Below the pieces are notes generated by a model that was not told the DNA's origin, did no database searches, and saw only the letters and a program-made list of their open reading frames with translations. The translations under genes were made by a program, and so were the position numbers. From Streptomyces cinerochromogenes (GTDB taxonomy: Bacteria > Actinomycetota > Actinomycetes > Streptomycetales > Streptomycetaceae), in NCBI RefSeq assembly GCF_014648635.1, contig NZ_BMRM01000021.1:111398-175397 (forward strand): a stretch of DNA of 64,000 nt, in the 5' to 3' direction. Of this stretch, positions 39,936-49,000 are shown in pieces. Position 1 is the first letter of the stretch, and every line of letters starts with the position of its first letter.

Positions 39936-42900
39936 GGGTGCTCCCGAACCGGGCGGGGTCCCCGGCGGTGATCAGCACCTGCGGGTCGCGGCCGAAGGCC
40001 AGTTCGCGCAGGAAGGCCCGTACACCGTCCTCCGGGTCGATCAGGCCGATGCCGTTGCGGACGTACGCCCGTTCCAGTTCGGCGGTGACCATGCCGCCCG
40101 CCTCGGCCGCCCACGGGCCCCAGTCCAGGGCGAGGACCCGGTCGGCGACCCGGCCGGACCAGTGCCGGGCCAGGGTGTCCAGGGCGTCGTTGGCGGCGGC
40201 GTAGTCGGTCTGGCCGCGGTTGCCGGTGACGCCGGAGATACTGCCGAAGAGCACCAGGTGGCGCAGGCCGGGCCGCAACCGGGCGGCCAGGGTGCGGGCG
40301 CCCGCGACCTTCGTGTCGTACACCTCGGCGAACTCGTCGGGGGTCTTGTCCCGCAGCAGCCGGTCGCGGACCAGGCCGGCCGCGTGGACGACGGTGTCCA
40401 GCCGGCCGTGCCGGGCGTACACGTCGTCCAGGACGGCGCCCAGTCGTTCGGGGTCGCGTACGTCGGCGCGGTGGTAGCGCACGGACGCGGCCCGCTCGGC
40501 GAGGTCGTCCAGGCACTGCCGGACCTCCCGGCCGGCGGCGTGGGCGCGGACCGCGCGTTCGATTCCGGCCGGGTCGCGCCCGCCGTCGGCGATCAGGCGT
40601 GCGCGCAGGTCGGCGTCGGTCAGGATGGGCCCGTCGAGGGGTTCGCTGCGTCCGACGAGTTCGACGTGGCAGCCGGTGAGAGCGGCCAGGGCGCGGGCGA
40701 CGCGTGCGGTGATGCCGCGGGCGCCGCCGGTGAGGAGCACCACGCAGTCGCGGTCCAGGCCGAGGTCGCGGGCGGTGACGTCGGCGGCGGGCAGCGGGGC
40801 CGGCCGGGTCCGCCAGACGGCCCGGTGGCCTGCGGTGTGCGTCACCGAGGGGCGGGGGGCGCGGAGTTCGCCGAGCAGGGTCCGGGCCGCGGCCTCCGGT
40901 GGCAGTCCGGCGGGCAGGTCGACGGCGGTCACGGCGAGACCGGGATGCTCACGGGAGACCGCGCGGGCGAGCCCGTGCAGTCCGCTGCCGGCGGGCCCCG
41001 CGGCGTGGCAGGTGGCCAGCAGCAGGGTGGACACACCGCCCAGGATCGCCGCCCGCAGTTCGGCGAACCGGCCGGGCAGGATGCCGTCGCCGCCGTCGAG
41101 GGCGTCGAGCAGCAGGAGGGCGTCGCAGCCCGCGGGGTCGCTGACGACTTCGGTGCCGTTCTCCTTGAGCTGGGCGGCCAGTACGTCTGCGATCTCGCCG
41201 CCGCCGCTGACCACGGCACGGGTCAGGGCCGGCGGCGGGCCGGCCGGCCGTTCCTCGGCCACGGCTTCGACCACGTGCCGGACAGCGCCCGACGGACCGG
41301 GGGAAGGGCCCTCGGTCTCCTGACGGACAGCGTCCGCCGGACCGGCGGACGGGTCTGCGGCCTCCGCCCCGGTTACCCGGCCGCCGACGGCGTCCGACGG
41401 ACCGGCGGACCGGCCTTCGGGCTCCGCCCCGCCCACCTGACCGGAGGTGTCCTTCGGGTCGGCGGGCCGGTCGTGCGGCTCCGGGGCGGTCGGCTGGTGG
41501 GCGGGGACGGTGCGGGCGGTGAGCCAGTCGGTCATCGCCCGGATGGTGCGCAGGTCGGCCAGTTCGCCCACGGCTTCCGCGGCCGGGGTGCCCCGGAGCA
41601 GGGCGGAGGCGATCTCGGTTCGCTTGAGCGAGTCGACGCCGAGGGCGGCTTCCAGGTCCAGGTCCGGGTCGAGCATGGCGGGCGGGTAGCCGGTGCGTGC
41701 GGCGACCAGGTCCAGGACGGTCGGTGCGGAGGTCCCGGCGGGTGCGGCCGTCTCGGGCTCGGGCCCGGCGGGCTGCCGGGGCGGCTCCGCGGCGGGCCGC
41801 TCGGGCGCCGGGGCGTCCGTGCCGAGGTACCGGAGCACGACCTCCTGTTGCGCGGCCACGATCCGCTGCGTGCCGCGCAGGAACTCGATGACGGTCTCGT
41901 CGCGGCCGTCGGGCGTGCCGCCGCCGGTCAGGGTGGCGGGCGGTCCGGCGGGCCGCAGACCGCCGGGTACGGGCGTGCCGTCCGCGGTGCGGACCAGGTG
42001 CCCGTCGACGGTCCAGCCGGCGGTCGCGGGGGCCGGCTCCTGCGGGGGTACGCGGTCGCCGGTCAACTCGTCCAGCCGTACCGGGGTTCCGCGGACGGCG
42101 AGCGCGGCGAGGGTGCCGAGCAGGTGGGGCAGGCCGGGGCGGCCGGGTGCCTCCACGGACAGGGCGGTGTGCGGCCGGCCGGCGAGCACCTCACCGACCA
42201 GGCGGGTCAGGACCGTGCCCGGGCCCGCTTCCACGAAGACGCGGGCGCCGGCCGCGTACATGTCCTCGATCTGCTCGGCGAACCGCACCGGGCGGGCGAG
42301 GGCGTCGGCGAGCAGTGTGCGCATCGCCCCGGGCTCCGTGGGGTACGGCCGGGCGGTGGCGCCCGACCAGACGGGCACCCGGGGTGCGTGGAGCCGGTGG
42401 CCGGCGAGCGCGGCGGCGAACACGTCGACGGCCGGGGCCATCCGCCGGGTGTGGAAGGCCGCCGCGACCGGGAGCCGCTTGGCGGTGTGACCGGCCTCCC
42501 GCAGGACGGCGACGGCCGTGTCGATCCCGGCCGCGGAACCGGCGAGCACCAGTTGTCCGGGGGCGTTGTGGTTGGCCGGGGTGACGTCGTCCGCGAGTCC
42601 GTGCCGGGCCAGCAGGTCGGTGACCGTGCCGGCGGGCGCGGCGACCGCGGCCATCGCGCCGGGGTCCGTACCCGCCGCGCCGTGCATGGCCGCGCCACGG
42701 GCGCCGCTCAGCGGCAGTACGGCCGGCTCGGGGAGGACGCCGGCGGCGGCGAGGGCGGGCAGCTCGCCGTAGCTGTGGCCGGCGGTCATGTCGTATGCGA
42801 CGCCGCAGGCCCGCAGGAGGTCCAGGGCGGCGAGTCCGCCGAGGCCGAGGGCGGGCTGGGCGAGCCGGGTGTCGACCAGGCGCGGGGGGTCGCCGCCGAA

Positions 42901-44652
42901 GGTGGCGGGCGGGAAGAGGGCGTCGGCGAGTGCGGGTTCGGCACGCAGGTACCGGTGCAGGCGCGGGAAGGCGACGAAGAGGTCGACGAGCATGCCGGGC
43001 CGCTGGCTGCCCTGGCCCGGGAAGAGCAGCGCGACGGGCTGCCGGGTGCCGTCCCCCACATGGACGCCGTGCTCGGGGCGGTCCTCCAGGCGCAGGGCCA
43101 GTTCGAGCTGTTCCCGCAGTGCGGCGGGGTCCCCGGTGACGATGGCAACGCGGGTCGGGCCGGTGCCGGTGACGGCGGTCGGGGCGGCCGGCCCCGGAGC
43201 GCCGTCGGCCAGCCGGCCTGCCAGCTCCCGCAGGGCGTCGCGGACCTCGTCCTCGGTGCCGCGGAACAGCAGCAGTCCGGCGGACGGCGCGACGGCGTGT
43301 CCCGCCGGGTCGGAGTGGTGGGCGGTGACGACCGCGTGGTAGTTGACCCCGCCGAAGCCGAACGCGCTGACGCCCGCGACGCGTTCGGGGCCGGCCCAGG
43401 GGCGGGCGGTGGTGTCGAAGACGAAGGGGCTGGTCGACCGGTTCCACGCCGCGTTGGGCTCGGTGAGGCGGGTGGGCGGGCGGACGCCGGTGTGCACGGC
43501 GAGGACGGCCTTGATCAGTCCGGCCATGCCGGCCGCGCACTTGGCGTGACCGATGAGGGACTTCACCGAGCCCAGCGAGCACGCTCCGGGCCGCGCGCCG
43601 GCCGTGCGGAACACCTCGGTGAGCGTCTCCAGTTCGGTGCGGTCCCCCAGCACCGTGCCGGTGCCGTGCGCCTCGACCAGGCCGACCTCGCGGGGTGACA
43701 CGCCCGCCAGGGCGTAGGCGCGTTCGAGGGCGCGCCGCTGGCCCTCGGGGCGGGGCGCGGTCAGGCCGAGGCCGCGCCCGTCGCTGCCCGCTCCGACCGC
43801 CTTGATCACGGCGTAGACGCGGTCGCCGTCGCGTTCGGCGTCCGCGAGCCGCTTCAGCACCAGGCAGGCCACGCCCTCGGCGAGGACGATGCCGTCGGCG
43901 GAGGCGTCGAAGGCGCGGCAGCGGCCGGTGGGCGACAGGGCCCGCACCGAGCCGAACAGCAGGTGGTCGTGGAGGCCGTTGTGGGTGTCGACGGCCCCGC
44001 ACAGGACCATGTCGCTGGTGTGGGCGAGGAGTTCCTTGCAGGCCTGGTCGAGCGCGGCCAGCGAGGAGGCGCAGGCCGCGTCCACGGTGTAGGTGGGGCC
44101 GCCGAGGTCCAGCCGGTTGGCGACCCGGCCGGCGATGACGTTGGCGAGGGTGCCGGGGAAGGAGTCCTCGGTGAGCCGGGGCAGCCGGGCGTCCAGTTCC
44201 TGCGGCACCGACTCCAGGTGCTGACCGAGCAGGGAGCGTGCCGCGTACGCGGAGGCGAGGTCGGCCCCCGCCTCCGCGGCGAAGATCACCGAGGTGGTCT
44301 CACGGTCGAACGGGCGCTTGGCGTACCCGGCGTCGGCCAGCGCCCGGTCGGCGGTGTCCAGGGCGAGCAGCTGGGCGGTCTCGATGGCGCCGAGGGAGTT
44401 CGGCGGAACGCCGTGGGCGAGCGCGTCGAAGGGCAGGGGCGGCAGGAAACCGCCCCATTTCGACGGCGACCGCTCGCCGGGAGCCGCCCCGGCCCCGGCC
44501 CAGTGGCGGTCGGCCTGCCAGCGGTCCGGCGGGACCTCGGTGACCGCGTCGGCACCGGCCAGCACATTGGCCCAGTACCGTCCGAGGTCCGGGGCGCCGG
44601 GGAACGCGCAGGCCATGCCGACGACCGCCACGTCGTAGGAACGCGGGCTCAT
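39928..44652 (-). CDS. sfaK: Iterative PUFA-synthase-like PKS: KS-AT-ACP-KR
   Basis: A 1574-residue single-module PKS. KS: Cys194 in VDAACASSLAAL, HGTGT and GHAKCAAG. AT: FPGQGSQRPG, Ser627 in GHSYGE, and AAFHTRRM in the selectivity region, suggesting malonyl. ACP: Ser1008 in ALGVDSLKRTEIA, the LGxDSxKR form typical of PUFA synthases. KR: TGGARGITARVARA with Ser in LFGSISG and Tyr1484 in DYAAAND. Domain order and ACP motif resemble PfaA, not the modular PKSs of this cluster. In the sanglifehrin model such an iterative PKS makes the C6 precursor of the oxobutylmalonyl extender. A Pro/Ala/Asp-rich linker of about 130 residues separates ACP and KR. Confidence 0.9.
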   Translation of the reverse strand: MSPRSYDVAVVGMACAFPGAPDLGRYWANVLAGADAVTEVPPDRWQADRHWAGAGAAPGERSPSKWGGFLPPLPFDALAHGVPPNSLGAIETAQLLALDTADRALADAGYAKRPFDRETTSVIFAAEAGADLASAYAARSLLGQHLESVPQELDARLPRLTEDSFPGTLANVIAGRVANRLDLGGPTYTVDAACASSLAALDQACKELLAHTSDMVLCGAVDTHNGLHDHLLFGSVRALSPTGRCRAFDASADGIVLAEGVACLVLKRLADAERDGDRVYAVIKAVGAGSDGRGLGLTAPRPEGQRRALERAYALAGVSPREVGLVEAHGTGTVLGDRTELETLTEVFRTAGARPGACSLGSVKSLIGHAKCAAGMAGLIKAVLAVHTGVRPPTRLTEPNAAWNRSTSPFVFDTTARPWAGPERVAGVSAFGFGGVNYHAVVTAHHSDPAGHAVAPSAGLLLFRGTEDEVRDALRELAGRLADGAPGPAAPTAVTGTGPTRVAIVTGDPAALREQLELALRLEDRPEHGVHVGDGTRQPVALLFPGQGSQRPGMLVDLFVAFPRLHRYLRAEPALADALFPPATFGGDPPRLVDTRLAQPALGLGGLAALDLLRACGVAYDMTAGHSYGELPALAAAGVLPEPAVLPLSGARGAAMHGAAGTDPGAMAAVAAPAGTVTDLLARHGLADDVTPANHNAPGQLVLAGSAAGIDTAVAVLREAGHTAKRLPVAAAFHTRRMAPAVDVFAAALAGHRLHAPRVPVWSGATARPYPTEPGAMRTLLADALARPVRFAEQIEDMYAAGARVFVEAGPGTVLTRLVGEVLAGRPHTALSVEAPGRPGLPHLLGTLAALAVRGTPVRLDELTGDRVPPQEPAPATAGWTVDGHLVRTADGTPVPGGLRPAGPPATLTGGGTPDGRDETVIEFLRGTQRIVAAQQEVVLRYLGTDAPAPERPAAEPPRQPAGPEPETAAPAGTSAPTVLDLVAARTGYPPAMLDPDLDLEAALGVDSLKRTEIASALLRGTPAAEAVGELADLRTIRAMTDWLTARTVPAHQPTAPEPHDRPADPKDTSGQVGGAEPEGRSAGPSDAVGGRVTGAEAADPSAGPADAVRQETEGPSPGPSGAVRHVVEAVAEERPAGPPPALTRAVVSGGGEIADVLAAQLKENGTEVVSDPAGCDALLLLDALDGGDGILPGRFAELRAAILGGVSTLLLATCHAAGPAGSGLHGLARAVSREHPGLAVTAVDLPAGLPPEAAARTLLGELRAPRPSVTHTAGHRAVWRTRPAPLPAADVTARDLGLDRDCVVLLTGGARGITARVARALAALTGCHVELVGRSEPLDGPILTDADLRARLIADGGRDPAGIERAVRAHAAGREVRQCLDDLAERAASVRYHRADVRDPERLGAVLDDVYARHGRLDTVVHAAGLVRDRLLRDKTPDEFAEVYDTKVAGARTLAARLRPGLRHLVLFGSISGVTGNRGQTDYAAANDALDTLARHWSGRVADRVLALDWGPWAAEAGGMVTAELERAYVRNGIGLIDPEDGVRAFLRELAFGRDPQVLITAGDPARFGSTLD

Positions 44653-44655
44653 GGC

Positions 44656-45822
44656 TCAGCCCCTCCCGGCGCCGGAGAACAACGGGAAGTAGGTGTCGAG
44701 GTCGTCCCGGCGGTAGGACTCGGCCAGTTCGGGGACGCGGGCGAACGGCGTCACCGGGTCGTCGGCGATGTCGGGCAGCCAGCCCGTCTCCTGCTGGACG
44801 TCACGGATGCGGGCGGCGTCCTGCAGTCGCCAGGCGTGGGTGTGGACGTGGATGTGCCGGCTGATGCACTCGGTGGCGCGCAGGTTCCACAGCCGCATGC
44901 CGGTCTTCCAGCCGACGGTGGAGACGACGCCCTCGCGGGCGAGGCTCTTCATGGTGGCCCGGTGCAGGCCGCCGCCGAGGTTGTCCAGGAAGACGGAGAC
45001 GCCGTGGCCACCGGAGAGTTCGCCGACGATCTCCAGGAACCGGGCCTCGGAGGCGCGGTAGCGGTCCATGGCATCGGGGTCGGTGGACTCCTTGGCCCGG
45101 AGGTAGTCCAGGTCGGGGAACTCGCGGCGGTCGACGGCGATCGCACCGGACGCGGCGATCTCCTTCAGCCGGCTCTCCCGGCCGGAGACCATCGCCGTGC
45201 GGAAGCCCTCGCGGCGGGCCAGTTCCAGTTCGGCGAAGACGACGCCGCCGCCCCAGCCCAGGACGAGGGGCTGCTCGTCCCAGGCGTCGTCGACCTGGCT
45301 GCGCCAGCACCGGCTGGTGACGCGCCAGTTGTCCCATGCGGTGAAGTACCGGGCGAACGGCGCCCAGCGCTCCGGCGGGTAGCGTCCGTCGGACGGCAGC
45401 GGCACGAGCCGGTCGGCGGGGACGACCATGCGCTCGGCCAGCAGCCCGGGCGAGCCCGGCGCGTCGTAGGCGCAGATGGTCTCGGCGTAGCCGTTGCGGT
45501 CGACCTGGCCGAACGGGATCCACAGGCATTCCTGGCCCTCGCGCAGTCCGCGCACGGCCGGGCCGGTCTTCAGCACGCGGACGACGCCGCAGGTGCCGAT
45601 GACGATCCTGTCCTCGCCGCGCTGCCGCACGATGTCGACGGGGGTGCGCGCGAGGGCGTGCTCCATGTTGGCCTCCCAGCAGCCCACGAGGGACTCGACG
45701 AGTACCTCGTGTTCGCCCGGGGAGGCGACCGGGATGCGGGTGAGGGTCAGCTCGCCGCGGACCGGGCCGCCGGACCTGTCCTGCGGACCCGCGGGCAGCA
45801 CCCAGGCCTGCACGTTCTCCAT
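44656..45822 (-). CDS. sfaJ: MDR-superfamily reductase of the extender pathway
   Basis: A 388-residue medium-chain dehydrogenase relative. The nucleotide-binding turn is GWGGGVVFAELELARREG; the catalytic domain has LVGCWEANMEHALARTP and IVIGTCGVVRVLKTG. Zinc ligands of alcohol dehydrogenases are not obvious, and the CCR-specific FETNFGG is absent. It heads the operon running to the amidotransferase, three bases before the iterative PKS gene, with AAGGGGGAACTG before its ATG. It may reduce an enoyl or keto intermediate made by that PKS. Substrate and even zinc dependence are uncertain. Confidence 0.75.
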   Translation of the reverse strand: MENVQAWVLPAGPQDRSGGPVRGELTLTRIPVASPGEHEVLVESLVGCWEANMEHALARTPVDIVRQRGEDRIVIGTCGVVRVLKTGPAVRGLREGQECLWIPFGQVDRNGYAETICAYDAPGSPGLLAERMVVPADRLVPLPSDGRYPPERWAPFARYFTAWDNWRVTSRCWRSQVDDAWDEQPLVLGWGGGVVFAELELARREGFRTAMVSGRESRLKEIAASGAIAVDRREFPDLDYLRAKESTDPDAMDRYRASEARFLEIVGELSGGHGVSVFLDNLGGGLHRATMKSLAREGVVSTVGWKTGMRLWNLRATECISRHIHVHTHAWRLQDAARIRDVQQETGWLPDIADDPVTPFARVPELAESYRRDDLDTYFPLFSGAGRG

Positions 45823-46009
45823 CAGTTCCCCCTTGTGTGCGTGCGTGCGGCGCCGGACGTGACTGCCTGCTCACGCGTAGCGATCGCCCTCGGCCGTACG
45901 CGCGTCCTTGGCGCGATTCGGCCGGGACGGTGGTCGGCCCGCCCTGCCGTAGCGATCATGGCGATGCTATCGGACGGCCCATGGATTTTGGCCAGTGCCG
46001 TGCACAACG
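45823..46009 (-). promoter_or_regulatory. Probable promoter region of the precursor-supply operon
   Basis: A 187-base gap follows the last PKS gene. It is AT-richer near 45960-46000 than its surroundings, and on the minus strand GATAGCAT could act as a -10. The 10-mer GATCGCTACG occurs twice (complement of 45887-45896 and 45947-45956). No terminator stem was found. A promoter here would drive the ten-kilobase operon to the hairpin at 34585. Confidence 0.4.
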
Positions 46010-49000
46010 TCATCGCCCCCACTTGGCCAGCAGATCCGTCAACAGCCCGGCGATGCGCGTGCGTTCGGGACCGTCGGCGGGCAGGCGCGTGATGGCCTCG
46101 TCCAACTGGCCGAGTTCTTCCAGGACCAGGACGGCCGTCGCGGCGTCCTCGTCGTCGAACGCGGGCGGTTGGGCGTCTGCGGGCGGGGCGAGTTCGGCCA
46201 GCAGATGGCGGGCCAGCTCCGCCGGGGTGGGGTGGTCGAAGACCAGTGTCGGCGGCAGCCGCAGCCCGGTGACGGTGGTCAGCCGGTTGCGCAGCTTGAG
46301 TGCCGCGAGGGAGTCGAAGCCCTGGTCGAGGAACCGGTGGTGGGCCGGGACCTCGTCCCGGCCGGCATGGCCGAGGACGAGCGCGGTCTCGTCCCGGACC
46401 AGCTCCACCAGGAACGCCTCCCGCTGTGCGGGCGACCGGCCGGCCAGCTCTCCGGCCACCGTCGGCGCGCTCGTGCCGGCCTGGGCGGCGGCTCGGCGGG
46501 CGGGGGCCCGGACGAGGCCGCGCAGCGGCGCGGGCAGTTCGCCGGCCGCGGCGCGCAGCGAACGCAGGTGCAGGGCACCGGCCACCACGAACGGCTCGTC
46601 GCCGTGGCAGGCCGCGTCGAACAGGGCGAGGCCCTCCTCCGCGGTGAGCGGGGTCATCCCGTTGACGGCGGCGGGCGCGTCGGCGACCGTGCCGTGCCCG
46701 CTCTTGGCGGCGCGTTCGGCCCACCAGCCCCAGGCCACGGACGTCGCGGGGAGGCCGTGGGCGCGGCGGTGGCGGGCCAGCGCGTCCAGGAAGGCGTTGC
46801 CCGCGGCGTAGTTGCCCTGGCCGAGGCCGCCGAAGGTGCCCGCCACCGAGGAGAACAGCACGAAGGCGGACAGGTTCAGGTGCCGGGTCAGTTCGTGCAG
46901 GTGCCAGGACGCGTCGGCCTTCGGGCGCAACGCGGTGTCCAGCCGGTCGGGGTCGAGTGCGGCGACCACACCGTCGTCCAGGACGGAGGCGCTGTGCACG
47001 ACCGCGGTGAGCGGGTGCTCCTCGGGGACGGCGGCGAGGAGTTCGGCGAGCGCCTTGCGGTCGGCGACGTCGCAGGCCGCGAAGGTGACCGTGGCGGCGG
47101 ACGCCCGCAGTTCGTCGCGGAGTTCCGCCGCGCCGGGGGCGGCCGGGCCGCGCCGGGAGGCGAGGATGAGGTGCCGGACCCCGTGGGTGGCGACGAGGTG
47201 CCGCGCGATCAGCGCGCCGAGGTCTCCGGAGGCGCCGGTGACCAGGACGGTGCCGTCCGGCTGCCACGGGGCCGGGTCGTCCGGCGGGGTGAGCCGGGCC
47301 AGCCGCGGGACGGTGGCCTCGCCGGCCCGGAGCGCGAGCTGCGGCTCCCCCGTCGCCGGGACGCCGCCCAGCGCACGCCAGGAGCGGGGGTCGTCGTCGA
47401 TGTCGGCCAGGACGAAGCGGCCGGGGTGCTCCGACTGCGCGGAGCGCACCAGGCCCCAGGCCGCGGCGCCGGCGAGGTCGTCCGCCGCACCGGCCGCCGC
47501 GCCCCGGGTGAGGACCACGAGCGGGACGGCGGCGAACCGGTCGTCGGCGAGGAGGCCCTGGAGGGCCGCCAGGGTGTCGCGCAGCACGGTCCGTGCCTCG
47601 GCGGGCGCCTCGCCGGGCGCGCCGACGGCGGTCAGCAGCAGCGCGTCGGGCACCTCGGTCAGGGCGGCCGGGGAGGCGGCGCCGCGCACGGTGTGGCCGA
47701 GGGCGCGCAGGGTGCCGGCGGCGCCCAGCGGGTCGGTGCCGAGCACGGCCCAGCGGCCGGGTGCGGCGGGCGCGAGCGGTGCCGGCACCCAGTCCATCCG
47801 GAACAGGGAGTCCTGGCCGATCCGCCGGCCGGCTCCCACCGCGGGCGCGGCGCCGAGCCGGACGGTGCCGACGGTCAGCACCGGGCCGCCCTCGGGGTCG
47901 GCCAGGGTGAGTGCCACGGTGTCCGGACCGGTCCGTTCGGCGTGCACCCGCAGGGTCCGGGCGCCGGTCGCGTGCAGGCGGACACCGGACCACGCGGTGG
48001 GCACCGTCGCGTCGTCGAGGAGCGGGCGCAGGGCGGCGTCCAGCAGCAGCGGGTGCAACGGGTAGGTGCCGGCCCGTTCGGCGGCGTCTGTGTCGAGCGC
48101 GACTTCGGCGAAGAGGTCCGCGCCGCGCTGCCAGGTGGCGACCACGGTGGCACCGGCACGGTCCGCTTGCGCGGCCGGGTCCGCGGGGGCCGGCGGCAGC
48201 GGTTCGGCGCCGGGCGGCGGCCACTGTGTGAGGGACCGTCCCGGGGCCGGCCGGGTGACGAGGGCGGCCTCGGCGTGGCGTACCCACGGGCCGTCGGCGG
48301 TACGGGTGTGGACGGCGGCCGTACGGGTGCCCGCCGGGTCCGGCGCGCCGACGGTGACCCGGAGGTCGGCGCCGCCGGCGGGGACCGTCAGCGGTTCGTG
48401 GGCGGTCAGTTCGCCGATGGCCGCGCAGTCGGCGCGGTCGGCCGCGGCCAGGACGAGGTCGACCAGCGCGGCGGCCGGCGCCTCGGACCCCGGCCAGGGG
48501 GGCGCGGAGCCGGAGAGCCGCCCGGTCAGCACCAGGGCGCCGTCGGCGAGTTCGACCACGGCGCCGAGCAGCGGGTGTCCGGCGGGGGCCAGGCCGGCGG
48601 CCGTGACGTCACCGCTGTCGCCGCCGGGCTCCAGCCAGTGCCGGGTGCGCTGGAAGGCGTATGTCGGAAGGTCGACCGTGCGGGCGCCGGTGCCGTCGAA
48701 GGCCGGCCGCCAGTCGACGGTGACGCCGGCCGCGTGGGCCTCGGCGGCGGCGCGCAGGAACCGGTCGCGTCCGCCCTCGTCGCGGCGCAGGGTGGCGAGG
48801 ACGGTGGCGCCGCCGCCGGTGTCCTCCAGGGTCTCCTGGACGGCGACGGTGAACATCGGGTGCGCGCTGATCTCCAGGAAGGGGCCGTAGCCCTGCTCCG
48901 CCAGGGTGCGGACCGCCTGTTCGAACAGGACGGTGCGGCGGGCGTTGCGGTACCAGTAGTGGTGGTCGAGCGCGGCGGTGTCGAGCAGTTCTCCGGTGAC

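Noticed and set aside
39124..43698. Very long plus-strand open frame (1524 codons) opposite the iterative PKS gene
   Set aside because: It is Gly/Arg/Ala-rich with no recognisable domain, and the opposite strand encodes an intact KS-AT-ACP-KR with all motifs. Long antisense frames are expected in high-GC coding DNA.
44656..45822. MDR protein as a second crotonyl-CoA carboxylase/reductase
   Set aside because: The CCR-diagnostic segments (WGFETNFGG, FEHPGRETFG) seen in the gene at 32334-33704 are absent, so only general MDR membership is supported.
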